In this document: piece by piece, positions 28,012-39,449 of the stretch
How positions within the stretch are numbered: position 1 is the stretch's first letter
Layout: every line of letters starts with the position of its first letter
From: Alphaproteobacteria bacterium
Lineage (GTDB): Bacteria; Pseudomonadota; Alphaproteobacteria; Micavibrionales; Micavibrionaceae
Reading direction: 5' to 3'
Assembly (NCBI GenBank): GCA_016794305.1
Contig: JAEUKN010000004.1
Span: 17,757-81,756, forward strand
DNA length: 64,000 nt
Translations under genes and position numbers: made by a program
The notes under the pieces: generated by a model
What the model was told of the DNA's origin: nothing
The model's input: the letters and a program-made list of their open reading frames with translations, nothing else
The model's database searches: none

Positions 28012-28944
28012 TTATTTGAAAAGTGCGGAGATTGAACGATCCTCGGCAATTCGCAAAATCGCCTCACCGAGCAGCGGGGCGATGGTCAATTGCTCAAATT
28101 TCTGTGATTTTAGTGTGGCCTCACTCGGTTGGATGCTGTCGGTGGTGATCAATTTGCTGATGGGGGAGGCATCAACTTTTTCGGTGGCACTTCCCGAAAG
28201 CACGCCATGCACGACATAGGCGCACACATCCTTGGCCCCGTCATTCATCAACGCAACAGCGGCGTTGCACAATGTCCCGGCCGAGTCCACAATATCATCC
28301 ACCAGAATGCAAATTTTGCCCTTCACATCGCCGATAATGTTCATGACCTCTGACACGCCGGCCTGTTCGCGGCGTTTGTCAATGATCGCAAGGTCCGCAG
28401 AAATGCGCTTGGCCAGGGCGCGGGCCCGCACCACCCCGCCAATATCGGGGGAAACGACAACGATTTCCTGGCCCGCAAAGCGGCGTTCAATATCGGGAGT
28501 AAAGACCGGTGCGGCGACCAGATTGTCGGTGGGGATATCAAAAAACCCCTGAATTTGCCCGGCATGCAGGTCGAGCATAAGCGCACGATTGGCACCCGCC
28601 GTGGTGATAAGATTGGCCACCAGCTTGGCGGAGATCGGCGTGCGCGAGCCTGTTCTGCGGTCCTGACGCGCATAACCGAAATAGGGGATCACGGCGGTGA
28701 TGCGGCGGGCCGAACTGCGGCGCAGCGCATCAAGCGTGATCAACAATTCCATCAAATTGTCGTTGGCGGGAAATGAGGTCGGCTGAATGAAAAAAACATC
28801 CTCACCGCGGATGTTTTCATCAATATCAACAAAAATTTCATTATCGGCGAATCGCTTGATATTGGCTTTTGCCAAGGGCATGTCGAGATAATTGGAAATG
28901 GCGTTGGCAAGCGGCTTATTGGCATTACCGGCGATTAATTTCAT
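28012..28944 (-). CDS. prs: Ribose-phosphate pyrophosphokinase
   Basis: Makes PRPP from ribose-5-phosphate and ATP for nucleotide, His and Trp synthesis. Signatures: the N-terminal [17 protein letters not shown], the flexible-loop region [29 protein letters not shown] and the PRPP-binding loop [18 protein letters not shown]. 310 aa, full length. A GAAGGA site precedes the ATG. Probably co-transcribed with glyA. Confidence 0.98.
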   Translation of the reverse strand: MKLIAGNANKPLANAISNYLDMPLAKANIKRFADNEIFVDIDENIRGEDVFFIQPTSFPANDNLMELLITLDALRRSSARRITAVIPYFGYARQDRRTGSRTPISAKLVANLITTAGANRALMLDLHAGQIQGFFDIPTDNLVAAPVFTPDIERRFAGQEIVVVSPDIGGVVRARALAKRISADLAIIDKRREQAGVSEVMNIIGDVKGKICILVDDIVDSAGTLCNAAVALMNDGAKDVCAYVVHGVLSGSATEKVDASPISKLITTDSIQPSEATLKSQKFEQLTIAPLLGEAILRIAEDRSISALFK

Positions 28945-29133
28945 GATTGGTCCTTCACGTCATCGCATAAATATGTTGTAAGCAATCAATTCTATATGAT
29001 TATGAATGCGCGCACTATAATGGCTGAATCCCCAAAAATCAAGCTTTTACTTTGAATTTATTGTGATAAGCTGACTGGGCAAGCTTTGATACGCTGCATT
29101 CGATCCTAATCAAAATTTATAGCAAGCCTATCC

Positions 29134-29694
29134 ATGGTAAAATATTTTTTTGTTTCCTTTGTTTCTTTTCTATCTCTCATCCTGCTGCCTATGGCATCGT
29201 CGCAGGCTGCGTCCAGATTTTCGAGTGATTATTCGGATATAGTGAATGATTGTAGTTGTATGGAAAATAATCTTGCGGAGGGGCAGGATTGCGGCCATTT
29301 CAATTGCAAGGATATTTTTGGTTATCAAGTTCAAAAGTTATATGATGGTTCGGCATGTGATAGGGGACAGGTTCATATTATCAAAGGCGCAACATTGGTG
29401 GTATCACTGAACGGGGTGCCGAATAAGGTGGAGTGGCGGATTGCTAACGGGCATCCTTTTGCAATCATTTACCGCGTTAAAGCGCCGATGGAGCTTTGCT
29501 CGGAGGAAACGGGGCCGCCCATGCAGGGGGAAAAACTCGTTGTGATCGGGTTGGGTGAGTATTCATCAATATCCGCACAGATTGATGCGACTACGGCGCA
29601 GGCCAACAAAGATATACGATCAATCGCCGATCATGCTTATGAACGAATTCAAAACGCTCAGTCTATAAATCGTGATGAATCAGGCCATAAATAA
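29134..29694 (+). CDS. Secreted Cys-containing protein, unknown
   Basis: 186 aa. Signal peptide: MVKYFFVSFVSFLSLILLPMA with cleavage near SQAAS. The mature part has clustered Cys early (NDCSCMENN, GQDCGHFNCKD, GSACDRG) and a later ELCSEE; the second half has no Cys and is helical. It shares the secreted, Cys-rich character of the CXC family but does not align convincingly. Its last 32 bases overlap the 3' end of the convergent engB gene. Confidence 0.75.
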   Translation: MVKYFFVSFVSFLSLILLPMASSQAASRFSSDYSDIVNDCSCMENNLAEGQDCGHFNCKDIFGYQVQKLYDGSACDRGQVHIIKGATLVVSLNGVPNKVEWRIANGHPFAIIYRVKAPMELCSEETGPPMQGEKLVVIGLGEYSSISAQIDATTAQANKDIRSIADHAYERIQNAQSINRDESGHK

Positions 29695-30298
29695 GGGTTT
29701 GGATATCCTCTAGCCCCTGTTTTTTCCAAGAACTCACCTCCATGGACACGGGAAACGCAGCCGGGTGTTTGATGAGTGTTTGTTCCACCCGGGCCTTGGT
29801 GGACTCCAACTCCTTGCGCTTGGGCTCATCGGTTTTGGTGAGGAGTATGCGATAGGGCACAGCGGATTGATCGAGCATATCCATCATCTCAAGATCATTA
29901 TCCTTGAGGCCGTGGCGGCTATCAATCAGCAAAAGCACAAGCCGCAAATTGGGCCGCCCGCGGAGATAAGATTGCAGAGTTTCATTCCAGTTTTTCTTCA
30001 GGTCCTTTGAAACCTTGGCATATCCGTAACCCGGCATATCAACCAACCAGAAATGTCCACCCACATCAAAAAAGTTTAATTGCTGGGTACGGCCGGGCGT
30101 GTGCGACACAAAGGCGATTTTACGCCCCAAGAGCGCATTGATCAACGAAGATTTTCCCACATTCGACCGTCCGGCAAAGGCAATTTCGGGGGTTGTGCTC
30201 GGCGGTAATTGGTCCATCTGAGCAACGCCCAAGCGAAATTCACAAGGGCCGGTGAACATTTTTTGTGCAGGCAGCAAGGCGGCGGAAGATTCGGCCAT
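29663..30298 (-). CDS. engB: Ribosome-biogenesis GTP-binding protein EngB/YsxC/YihA
   Basis: An essential small GTPase for 50S assembly and division. G1 GRSNVGKSSL (about 43-52), G3 VDMPGYGYAKV, G4 LTKTDE are present. 211 aa. The start overlaps the yidC stop (TAATG), so translation is coupled to yidC; yidC-engB is a familiar alphaproteobacterial order. Confidence 0.96.
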   Translation of the reverse strand: MAESSAALLPAQKMFTGPCEFRLGVAQMDQLPPSTTPEIAFAGRSNVGKSSLINALLGRKIAFVSHTPGRTQQLNFFDVGGHFWLVDMPGYGYAKVSKDLKKNWNETLQSYLRGRPNLRLVLLLIDSRHGLKDNDLEMMDMLDQSAVPYRILLTKTDEPKRKELESTKARVEQTLIKHPAAFPVSMEVSSWKKQGLEDIQTLIYGLIHHDL

Positions 30299-32289
30299 TA
30301 TGATTTCTTCCCGTTTTTAGGTTTGCTACCTTTTGAGTTAGTATTTAACGGCTCATCACTGACCTGATCAATGGTTTTTTCCTGTTCTTCACGGATTTGA
30401 TCAAGCACTTTCTTGGTTTGCTTTTGATGCTCTTCATGATGTTCGCGCGCGGCATCGGGGGAAAAGAGGTAGATCGGAACCCCCATGGAACGCATAATAA
30501 AGGATTGCTGAACGACCGAAAGCACGTTGGAAAACGCCCAATAAATCACTAACCCGGAGGCAAAATGCGAGAGCATATAGGTCATGATCCACGGCATATA
30601 ATTGGCGATATCACGCTGGATTTGATCCTGTGGCGGCGGGTTGAGGTGCTTTTGAATCAGCAGCATCGCCAGCATCAAAATCGACCACGGGCCAATCATC
30701 ATAAAATTGGGCACGTTATACGGCAATAATCCAAAAAGGTTGAACACGGAGAGCGGATCATGAGCCGAGAGATCATGAATCCACCCAAAAAACGGCGCGT
30801 GCCGCATTTCAACCGCAATCGAAATCACCTTATACACCGCGAAAAAGATCGGAATTTGCAGCAGCAAGGGGAAACACCCCGCCATGGGGTTAACTTTTTC
30901 GGTTTCATAGAGTTTGATCAATTCCTGTTGCAATCTTGGCTTGTCATTACCGTAGCGCGCCTTGATTTCTGCCATTTTGGGCGATACTTTGCGCAGGGCG
31001 GCAAAAGAACGATAAGATTTGTTGGCGAGCGGGAAAACCAATCCGCGCACAATAATCGTGAGCAAAATAATCGCCACACCGAAATTCCCAACCAATCCGT
31101 TGAGGAAAATCAGAACGGTATAAAGCGGTTTTGTGAGGAAATACAACACACCAAAATCAATCGCGCGGTCAAAATATTTCAACCCCAATTGATCATTATA
31201 ATCATTGAGCAAATCAAGCTTTTTCGCACCGATGAAAATATGGCTTTGGTCCTCAACACTGCCGCCATTGGGAATGGTGAGCGCATCACCGCGCGCATCC
31301 AGCTGGAACAAGGTCTGCGTATGGTCGGATTTATTTCCGCCGGCCTGAAATTGATAAGTGTGATTTTTCATTTGTGCGGGAATAATGGCGGAAAACCAAT
31401 ATTTTTCGCCAAATCCGATCCAACCGTTAAGAGCCGAGAAGGATTGCGCCGGATTTTCAATCAAATCATCATAGGAAATAGAGTGTTTTTCATCACCGAT
31501 ATAGCCAACCGGCCCTTCATAGGCCACACTATTTGAAAAACCTTCGGGAATACCGCTGCGGGCCAGCGCCATATAGGGGAAAAGCGTTACATCACGGCCG
31601 CTATTGTTGGTCACACGTTGCGTGAGTTCAAACATAAAATGCCGATCAATTTTATAGGTCCGTTCAAACCGCAAACCGGCTCCGTTATCCCAATATAAGG
31701 TCACGGGAGTGTCAGGGGATAGGGTGGAGGCTGGGGGCTTGGCGGCCGTTGATCCCGTGCTCACGCTCCACACGCTTTGGTCATTGGGGAGTTTGATTTG
31801 CGGGTCATTGCTGAGCCAGCCACTCTCAACATAATGCGCACCCTTGACGCCGCTTGGTGACATCAGGATGACAGGCTCTGTATTCTTTAAATCCACATAA
31901 TAATTTTTGAGCGTGATATCATCAATCCGCGCCCCGACGAGGGAGAGAGAGCCGCTGATCTCAGGTGAAGAAATCGCAATCCGTTCCGCAGTTTTTAAGG
32001 ATTCGGTGCGGGTGAGCGGCTTGGGTGCAGCTTGGTTTGCTGCCGCTTGATTGAGGGCGGTCGATTGAATGGTCGCGGTGGGGGCGTGGAGGGCGGCTTG
32101 CTCCCTCGCTTGGCGTGCGGCTTCGGCCCTCGGCCCCATCACAAAATGTTCGAACAACAGCCAGATAACCAGTGCGCAAGCCCCGAAAATCAACAGGTTA
32201 CGCTTGTCCTGCGGATGCATGCCGGATGGCGTTGCGGAAGAAGATCCCGGGGGGCCGGATGGTGCAGGGGAAGGGGGCAAATTGGTCAT
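30298..32289 (-). CDS. yidC: Membrane protein insertase YidC
   Basis: Inserts and folds inner-membrane proteins alone or with SecYEG. I chose ATG 32289 (MTNLPPSPAPSG; 663 aa) because the first membrane helix (LLIFGACALVIWLLFEHFVM) follows in the usual place; the frame continues to 32346. A large periplasmic beta domain spans roughly residues 70-360, then the conserved insertase core (FGVAIILLTIIVRGLVFPLANKS split over TM2, GCFPLLLQIPIFFAVY, later MPWIMTYMLSHFASGLVIYW). The C-tail is Lys-rich and binds ribosomes in relatives. rnpA and yidD are not adjacent. Confidence 0.97.
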   Translation of the reverse strand: MTNLPPSPAPSGPPGSSSATPSGMHPQDKRNLLIFGACALVIWLLFEHFVMGPRAEAARQAREQAALHAPTATIQSTALNQAAANQAAPKPLTRTESLKTAERIAISSPEISGSLSLVGARIDDITLKNYYVDLKNTEPVILMSPSGVKGAHYVESGWLSNDPQIKLPNDQSVWSVSTGSTAAKPPASTLSPDTPVTLYWDNGAGLRFERTYKIDRHFMFELTQRVTNNSGRDVTLFPYMALARSGIPEGFSNSVAYEGPVGYIGDEKHSISYDDLIENPAQSFSALNGWIGFGEKYWFSAIIPAQMKNHTYQFQAGGNKSDHTQTLFQLDARGDALTIPNGGSVEDQSHIFIGAKKLDLLNDYNDQLGLKYFDRAIDFGVLYFLTKPLYTVLIFLNGLVGNFGVAIILLTIIVRGLVFPLANKSYRSFAALRKVSPKMAEIKARYGNDKPRLQQELIKLYETEKVNPMAGCFPLLLQIPIFFAVYKVISIAVEMRHAPFFGWIHDLSAHDPLSVFNLFGLLPYNVPNFMMIGPWSILMLAMLLIQKHLNPPPQDQIQRDIANYMPWIMTYMLSHFASGLVIYWAFSNVLSVVQQSFIMRSMGVPIYLFSPDAAREHHEEHQKQTKKVLDQIREEQEKTIDQVSDEPLNTNSKGSKPKNGKKS

Positions 32290-32447
32290 GGCTCGGCTCG
32301 CTAATTTTTTAAACGATTCAATTCGTATATATGTTGGAATTTGCACCCCTTATATAGAATTGCACCGCGTGAATCAAATGGGTTATGAGATTGTTCCCCA
32401 ATTTCGTTGAGTCATGCACTCGGTTGCCGCTCCCCTCATATTCCGTA

Positions 32448-32468
32448 ACCCCGCACTTGATACGGGGT
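32448..32468. repeat. REP-like palindrome, copy 3 (inverted)
   Basis: accccgcacttgatacggggt is the reverse-complement form of the palindrome at 21293 and 26596, with one base different. Confidence 0.7.
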
Positions 32469-32530
32469 CTTGTTTTGAAACCGTAGAGCCGCTTTTCCTA
32501 TCAATATAGCCGTACCCTTAATATTCCGTC

Positions 32531-32550
32531 ATCCCCGCGGAGGCGGGGAT
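32531..32550. repeat. GC-rich palindrome atccccgc/gcggggat
   Basis: A perfect 8-bp inverted repeat around a 4-base loop, flanked by gtcat/gtcat (cgtc at 32527 and cgtcat at 32552). It resembles the common alphaproteobacterial genome palindromes. Confidence 0.65.
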
Positions 32551-32838
32551 CCGTCATCTTGTGCAGCCTGCTGCCGTTATTATCCGGATCCCTGAACATC
32601 GGTCGGCTCTGCCTCCCCCCAGTTCACTTCTCGTCGGGGATGACGTCCAAAGATAAAGTTTACTTGGAATACTGAATTTTTAAAATTCGTGTTTATTCGT
32701 GAAGATTTGTGGCAAAATAACCGCAGCACTCCGCTGCTCCACGACTCTGCGTAAAAAAAAATAAAAGTTTCGTCAATATCCTTGACAAGCGACTTATGCA
32801 ATTCTAGTCTTTGGGGATATTTGAGAGGGATTGCCGAG

Positions 32839-33870
32839 ATGCCGCGCCGCGATGATTTTGAGGATGAGGAAACTTTGTTGCAGAAATTGCTGCGTCGTGA
32901 CGGCATGAGCCCGATGCCGCAATCCATGGCGCGCACCCTGATGGTGGTGGCCGCCGTGGGGATTATGGCGGTGGTGGTGATCATCGGATGGGCGACTTGG
33001 CCCGATAAAAACGGCCGTGTGGACGAGGCCAGTTTGCCCGTGATGCGCGCCGATGAAACGGCGTATAAGGTCAAACCCGATGAGCCGGGCGGGGTGGCCA
33101 TTCCCAATAAAGACAGCACGATTTTCAACGCATTGAATACGACAGCGGCCACAGGTGAAAACGGCAAAACCATTGAAAATTTATTGGATGAAACCGAAGA
33201 ACCGGTGAGCAAAAACGAAGTTTTGGCGGCGGGGGAGTCCAGTCCCCCGGACCATGAGGTGGAAAAAATTGAACCATCGGCCAATGCTGTGCCCCCGCCA
33301 TCTGAGTCCTTAAGCGATCCGAATGACGATAACAAAATGGCCGATCAGGGCAATGCTGTGGCTCAAGATACCCAAGAGTCTCAAGCTGCTCCTCCCGCTC
33401 TTCAAGATCATAAAGCTAAAAACATTATTGATGAATTGAAGGCCGAATCGGCATCGCCTGAAACTCAGAAAGTAGAGACTCAGAAGTCTGGGACTCAGAA
33501 AGCCGAGACTCAAAAAACTGCGCAAAAACCTTCACAACCGCCGCTAACCCAATTGGCGATGAATAAGGCTGCGCCGCCTGTAAAAACGACACCGCCTTCA
33601 TCCGCTGTTTCGGCATCTACGGGTAATCAGGGTGCGTCCTATGTTCAGTTTGCCGCCGTGAAATCCGATGCCGATGCGCGCGCCAACTGGGCGAAATTAC
33701 AGGGGAAATATCCTGCGTTAAAATCGCTTACGCTGCGGGTGCAAAAGGTTGATTTAGGCGCGAAGGGCGTGTTTTACCGCGTGCAGGGCGGGCCGGTGGC
33801 CGCAAGCAATGCACAATCCATCTGCGGCCAAGTGAAACAGGGCGGCGGGCAGTGTATTGTGATTAGGTAA
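32839..33870 (+). CDS. SPOR-domain membrane protein
   Basis: 343 aa from ATG 32839 (MPRRDDFEDEE), with GAGAGGGA upstream; the longer frame to 32782 lacks a site. A short cytoplasmic N-terminus, one membrane helix (about residues 36-56, LMVVAAVGIMAVVVIIGWATW), a long Pro/Gln/Lys-rich periplasmic linker with a degenerate ETQK repeat, and a C-terminal SPOR domain (about 265-343, YVQFAAVKSDADARANWAKL) that binds denuded septal glycan. Such proteins act at the division site. argS, often upstream in alphaproteobacteria, is not here. Confidence 0.9.
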   Translation: MPRRDDFEDEETLLQKLLRRDGMSPMPQSMARTLMVVAAVGIMAVVVIIGWATWPDKNGRVDEASLPVMRADETAYKVKPDEPGGVAIPNKDSTIFNALNTTAATGENGKTIENLLDETEEPVSKNEVLAAGESSPPDHEVEKIEPSANAVPPPSESLSDPNDDNKMADQGNAVAQDTQESQAAPPALQDHKAKNIIDELKAESASPETQKVETQKSGTQKAETQKTAQKPSQPPLTQLAMNKAAPPVKTTPPSSAVSASTGNQGASYVQFAAVKSDADARANWAKLQGKYPALKSLTLRVQKVDLGAKGVFYRVQGGPVAASNAQSICGQVKQGGGQCIVIR

Positions 33871-33887
33871 GGGGCCCGTAAAGGGAT

Positions 33888-33918
33888 TTTAAAAACTCTA
33901 AGACTTTAAAAACTCTAA
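33888..33918 (+). repeat. 14-bp direct duplication before the aminotransferase gene
   Basis: tttaaaaactctaa occurs at 33888-33901 and 33905-33918. A similar gactctaaaaa pair lies upstream of rapZ at 54061-54083. Confidence 0.75.
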
Positions 33919-33964
33919 AAGGACTGTAAAAAATAAAACTCATAAACGATGAAAAGCGGGGTAA

Positions 33965-35200
<1,236 letters not shown>

Positions 35201-35225
35201 TCAATGATTGAGCAAGTCGCCCCCC

Positions 35226-36227
35226 ATGACCAAAATCGCGGCCCCTATAAATGATGTTTTGCAGGAGGCCGCAGCCCTGATCAAGGCCGGTGAGGTTGTG
35301 GCTTTTCCCACCGAAACTGTTTATGGTTTGGGGGCGGATGCGACAAACGCCAAGGCCGTCGCAAAAATTTTTGCGGCCAAAGGCCGCCCCAGCTTTAACC
35401 CGCTGATCTCTCATGGTTTTGATCAGGAGCAGTTGGAGGAGGAAGGCATTTTTGACTCCCGCGCACGAGCTTTGGCCGATCAATTCTGGCCCGGGCCGCT
35501 CACTATGATTCTCCCCAAACATCCGCGCGCGCGCATTTGTGATTTGACCCGCGCGGGGTTGGAAACCGTGGCGTTGCGGGTGCCTGATCATGCGGTGGCC
35601 TTAAAACTTATTGAAACTTGCGGGGTGCCGTTGGCCGCGCCCAGTGCCAATCGATCAGGAACCCTGAGCCCCACATCCCCCCATCATGTGGCCGCAAGTT
35701 TGGCCGATGCTGTGCCGCCTGTGCCGCTGATCCTCGCGGGTGGGGCGTGCGCGGTGGGGCTTGAATCCACCGTGATTGACTTAACCGGGCGCGAAGTCGT
35801 TATCCTGCGCGCCGGGGCGATTTCGGCGGAAGATATAGAACAGTATTTGGATGAATCTGTTACTTATGAACTCACCCCGACTGAGGCCCCGCGCTCTCCG
35901 GGGCAATTGCTGCGCCATTATGCACCCGGAATTCCGATGCGGCTGCAGGCCGTGGATGTGGCAGCGGATGAAGCCTTGCTGGCTTTTGGGCCACTCAAAT
36001 TTATGGGGATTAAGGGCGGCGGTCACGCCCGCGACTTGCCCCCCCATCAAATTCGCAATTTATCAGAAGGCGGAGATTTGTTAGAAGCCGCAGCCAATTT
36101 TTTTGCCTATCTGCGCGATTTGGATCAACCCGAATTTTCAAAAATTGCCGTGATGGATATCCCTGCTATCGGCATCGGGATTGCGATCAATGAACGGCTT
36201 TCTAGAGCGGCAAAAGCGGGTGAGTAA
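35226..36227 (+). CDS. L-threonylcarbamoyladenylate synthase (TsaC/Sua5)
   Basis: Makes threonylcarbamoyl-AMP for the t6A37 modification of ANN-decoding tRNAs. The YrdC domain has FPTETVYGLGADATN, KGRPSFNPLISH, and GLESTVIDL; an extra C-terminal domain (from about residue 215, APRSPGQLLRHYAPGIP) marks the long Sua5 form. An upstream TTG at 35208 gives six more residues, but the ATG at 35226 (MTKIAAPIND) is preferred. It is flanked by the aminotransferase and folB on the same strand. Confidence 0.94.
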   Translation: MTKIAAPINDVLQEAAALIKAGEVVAFPTETVYGLGADATNAKAVAKIFAAKGRPSFNPLISHGFDQEQLEEEGIFDSRARALADQFWPGPLTMILPKHPRARICDLTRAGLETVALRVPDHAVALKLIETCGVPLAAPSANRSGTLSPTSPHHVAASLADAVPPVPLILAGGACAVGLESTVIDLTGREVVILRAGAISAEDIEQYLDESVTYELTPTEAPRSPGQLLRHYAPGIPMRLQAVDVAADEALLAFGPLKFMGIKGGGHARDLPPHQIRNLSEGGDLLEAAANFFAYLRDLDQPEFSKIAVMDIPAIGIGIAINERLSRAAKAGE

Positions 36228-36248
36228 AGATAATCAGATGAGGAAACG

Positions 36249-36653
36249 ATGACCGCCGAACACACCTACACCTTCAACCCCGGGCTGCGCAAAACCTTTG
36301 TCGAGGGGTTGGTGGCGGAGGTGAAAATCGGGATTTACCCGCATGAGCATCTGGCCGCGCAAAAAATCGGCGCGGCTGCGGAATTGTGGTCGCGCAATGA
36401 GGGCGCCGCACCATCCCCAAATTCGCCCTACGATTTACCCTATATTGATTATGATCTGGTCCGCAATTTGGTGATTAAGGAATGGCCGATGCGCCCCCAT
36501 GTGGATTTGTTGGAAAGCCTAGCGGATGAGCTGTTGCGCACATGCCTTTCTCACCCTGATGTGATGGCGGCGCGGATCAAGGTTTACAAGCTTGAGCTGG
36601 ACAGCACCGCCCGCGCGGGTGTTGAACTTTTCGGTACGAAAGACGTGGGATGA
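36249..36653 (+). CDS. folB: Dihydroneopterin aldolase family protein (FolB)
   Basis: Splits dihydroneopterin in folate synthesis; related DHNTP epimerases share the fold. 134 aa with VEGLVAEVKIGIYPHE (start of the T-fold strand), IDYDLVRNLVI and the substrate region HVDLLESLADELLRTCL, then VKVYKLE-type final strand. It has a 20-residue Asn/Pro-rich loop in the middle. It starts 21 bases after the tsaC stop. Confidence 0.85.
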   Translation: MTAEHTYTFNPGLRKTFVEGLVAEVKIGIYPHEHLAAQKIGAAAELWSRNEGAAPSPNSPYDLPYIDYDLVRNLVIKEWPMRPHVDLLESLADELLRTCLSHPDVMAARIKVYKLELDSTARAGVELFGTKDVG

Positions 36654-36706
36654 GGAAGGATGTGCAGCATAACCAAAGTATAGTTCCGTCCTCATCACCC
36701 GGTTTG

Positions 36707-38416
36707 TTACGATGTTTTATCGTTGCGCAGCGTGTCCAAAAATTGGGTAATGAAGCGGTTGAGTTGATCAGTGACTGCGCCGATTTCTTGAGAGGCAACC
36801 TCCACTTCCTTGGCCGAGTCGCCGGTATTTTCGGCGTTTAATTTGACCTCTAGAATATTTCTTGAAACTTCTTGTGTGCCTTGGGATGCCTCGCACACAT
36901 TGCGGCCAATTTCTGCGGTGGCCGCGTTTTGCTCCTCCACTGCACTGGCAACCGTGGATGTGGCGTGATCAATATCCTGAACATTGCTGATGATTAGCTG
37001 CATGGCATCGACCGAGCTTTTGATGGCTTCCTGAATACGCACCACGCGATAGTCAATCTCGCCGGTTTTTTTGGCCGTTTCGGTTGCGAGTTTTTTGACT
37101 TCGTCAGCGACCACGGCAAACCCCTTACCGGCTTCGCCAGCGCGTGCGGCCTCAATCGTGGCGTTGAGGGCCAGAAGATTGGTCTGTTCGGCAATTTTTT
37201 TAATGGCCCCGACCACTTCGCCGATAGAGTCGGCCAGTTCGTTCAGTTCCTTAACCCGATCATTGGTGGTGGAGGCTTCAGCTGCCGCGCGGCTGGATTT
37301 TTGGGCTACGCTGGTGATTTGGCGCGCGATTTCCGCACTGGAGGCCGAAAGTTCTTCGGTTGCGGCCGCAACGGTTTGCACGTTGGAGTCGGCTTCGGTC
37401 GCTGCCGCCGCCACAATTTGGCTGGTATGCACATTGTTGTTGGAAATTTTGACCATGTGGATGGCCTTTTCAAACATAGTGTGGGAAGAGGCCCCCAATT
37501 TTTCAATGATATTTGAGATGTTATTTTCAAAATCATCGGCGGTTTTCATCATCATGTCGCGCTTTTCCTGAGCGGCTTTAAGCTTTAAACGCTCCTGCTC
37601 GCGCTCCAGATTTTGTTTGTCAATCGCATTGGATTTAAAGATTGCAAAGGATTCGGCAATCATTCCAACTTCATCCTTGCGCCCAAGATATGGCACATCC
37701 ACCGACAGGTTGCCATTGGCCAAATCCTTCATGCCCGCGGCAATTTTAACCAAAGGTTTTGAGAAAATGGCCGTGGCAATGAAATATCCGGCAATCAAGC
37801 TTATACCAAACAGAATAATGAAAAAACATTGTTTGAAGAAAAATTGATAGGCGCGTTCCTCTAAATCATGGATGTAAACTCCCGTTCCAACCACCCATCC
37901 CCACGATTTAATCTGCATCACATAGGATGATTTTTTGAATTTTTTTGACTTGTCCTCTCCGGGTTTTGACCAATCATAGTAATATTGCGCGCCGCTCGGA
38001 TTATTTTTGGACAGTTCGGCAAATTTTTGGAACAGGGCGTGGACTTCGGGTTTGCTGGTTGTCAAATCCTGGTTTTCCAGTTGTGGCAAGATCGGGTGCA
38101 TTAAAACCGTGCCGTTCAAATCATTGATCCAGAAATATTGGCTTCCCTCATAGCGGGCTGAGCGCAGCATGTCCTTTGCGAGGTCTTGGGCTTCGGGGAG
38201 GGCGATTTTCCCATTCTCCACATCCTTATTCAAGCCTTCGATGATTGTCACTGTTGATTCAACCAATGATTGGTTTTTGAGCATAGTGTCATCACGTTCC
38301 AGACAATATCCCAAATAGGAATTATATCCGCCCCACATTACCCCCGCCATCATCATCATCACGATGATAATCAAAATTTTGCGTGAAAATCTGAGATTTA
38401 CAAACCAAGAAATCAT
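36707..38416 (-). CDS. Methyl-accepting chemotaxis protein with Cache sensor
   Basis: 569 aa. TM1 at about 14-35 ([18 protein letters not shown]), a periplasmic single Cache domain ([30 protein letters not shown]), TM2 at about 190-212, HAMP (about 215-268) and a long signalling coiled coil with the hairpin tip [21 protein letters not shown]. No CheR-docking pentapeptide is seen at the C-terminus (ends LRNDKTS). A very strong GGAGGGGG site precedes the ATG. It implies a motility or chemosensory system although none of its genes are in the window. Confidence 0.96.
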   Translation of the reverse strand: MISWFVNLRFSRKILIIIVMMMMAGVMWGGYNSYLGYCLERDDTMLKNQSLVESTVTIIEGLNKDVENGKIALPEAQDLAKDMLRSARYEGSQYFWINDLNGTVLMHPILPQLENQDLTTSKPEVHALFQKFAELSKNNPSGAQYYYDWSKPGEDKSKKFKKSSYVMQIKSWGWVVGTGVYIHDLEERAYQFFFKQCFFIILFGISLIAGYFIATAIFSKPLVKIAAGMKDLANGNLSVDVPYLGRKDEVGMIAESFAIFKSNAIDKQNLEREQERLKLKAAQEKRDMMMKTADDFENNISNIIEKLGASSHTMFEKAIHMVKISNNNVHTSQIVAAAATEADSNVQTVAAATEELSASSAEIARQITSVAQKSSRAAAEASTTNDRVKELNELADSIGEVVGAIKKIAEQTNLLALNATIEAARAGEAGKGFAVVADEVKKLATETAKKTGEIDYRVVRIQEAIKSSVDAMQLIISNVQDIDHATSTVASAVEEQNAATAEIGRNVCEASQGTQEVSRNILEVKLNAENTGDSAKEVEVASQEIGAVTDQLNRFITQFLDTLRNDKTS

Positions 38417-38638
38417 TTTACCCCCTCCAGGTTAAATCAAAAAATAAGATGCAACATCCTATGTCTGCATGTTTAAGTGTCTCATAAATTCAGGAAAATA
38501 TTCAACCCACCTTACACCTATGCGTTGAAAACTAGTCACGAGGATAGGTGTTTGGTACTTTTGCATATCCGATGGGATAGGGCGCGGGATTTGTGATCAT
38601 TTTATCTGATCCGCGCCATAACAGTTCAAAGCTAAACA

Positions 38639-39373
38639 TCAGGTGGATTTTGTCGCGGTGGAATCTGGCGTGGTTAAGTGATCCAATAATTCAGCCGCTG
38701 CACGCTTTTCGGCCGCGCGTTTGGAGGAACCTTCGGCGGTCATTGGCTCAAACCCTTCGATCGTCACGGATATTTTAAAAATTGGCGCATGATCGGGGCC
38801 GCTGCGGGCCGTCATTTCATAGGTCGGGGGCGGGAGTTTGCGTGCCTGCGCCCATTCCTGAAGCGCGGTTTTCGGGTCCACAGGCGGTTGTTTGATTGTG
38901 TAAATTTTATCACCCCACAGGGCGGTAATGACTTCCTGACAATGGATATAGCCACCGTCAAGGAAAATGGCACCGATCACCGCCTCCATGCAATCGGCCA
39001 GTAAATTGGCCTGAAAGCTGCCACCGCTGGCTTTTTCCGCCGCCGACATTTTAACGATATCGGGAATTTGCAAACTTTGGGCAATCGCAGCCAGCGTTTC
39101 CGTACAGGCAAGTGCCGAATGGCGGCGGGCCAAATTGCCTTCATTCTCATAGGGAAAACATCGATAGAGTATTTCCGCAATCACCAGCCCTAAAACTCGG
39201 TCGCCCAGAAATTCCAATCGTTCATAATTTTCTTCCGTGCCGATACTTGCATGGGTGAGGGCATGGGTGAGTTGCTTGATTTCTTTAAAATGATAGCCCA
39301 AACGGTCTTGAAAAATGCTCAAAGCCAAGGGTACGTCATCATTTGGGGGATTTGTGGTTTGAGTATCAGCCAT
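38639..39373 (-). CDS. rnc: Ribonuclease III
   Basis: A double-strand RNA endonuclease for rRNA and mRNA processing. The catalytic signature ERLEFLGDRVLGLVIAE is intact, as is the second acidic cluster in LLADCMEAVIGAIFLDGG, and a C-terminal dsRNA-binding domain (DPKTALQEWAQARKLPPPTYE to AEKRAAAELLDHL). I chose ATG 39373 (MADTQTTNPP); the frame runs on to an ATG at 39424, adding 17 residues with no family likeness. Co-oriented with ung and topA. Confidence 0.96.
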   Translation of the reverse strand: MADTQTTNPPNDDVPLALSIFQDRLGYHFKEIKQLTHALTHASIGTEENYERLEFLGDRVLGLVIAEILYRCFPYENEGNLARRHSALACTETLAAIAQSLQIPDIVKMSAAEKASGGSFQANLLADCMEAVIGAIFLDGGYIHCQEVITALWGDKIYTIKQPPVDPKTALQEWAQARKLPPPTYEMTARSGPDHAPIFKISVTIEGFEPMTAEGSSKRAAEKRAAAELLDHLTTPDSTATKST

Positions 39374-39449
39374 GGTAGATTCTTGGGGTCTGAGAGAAAT
39401 TTTTGCGTTCACCCTTGATGCCATGATTGTAGTGCTTTATCAAGTAATC

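Larger units (their letters stand above)
32290..32838. other. Repeat-rich intergenic region
   Basis: About 550 bases between divergent yidC and the SPOR gene with no convincing gene. It holds an inverted copy of the REP-like palindrome (32448-32468), a second GC palindrome atccccgc/gcggggat (32531-32550), and a related fragment gtcggggatgacg near 32634-32646. Promoters for both flanking genes must lie here. Confidence 0.6.
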
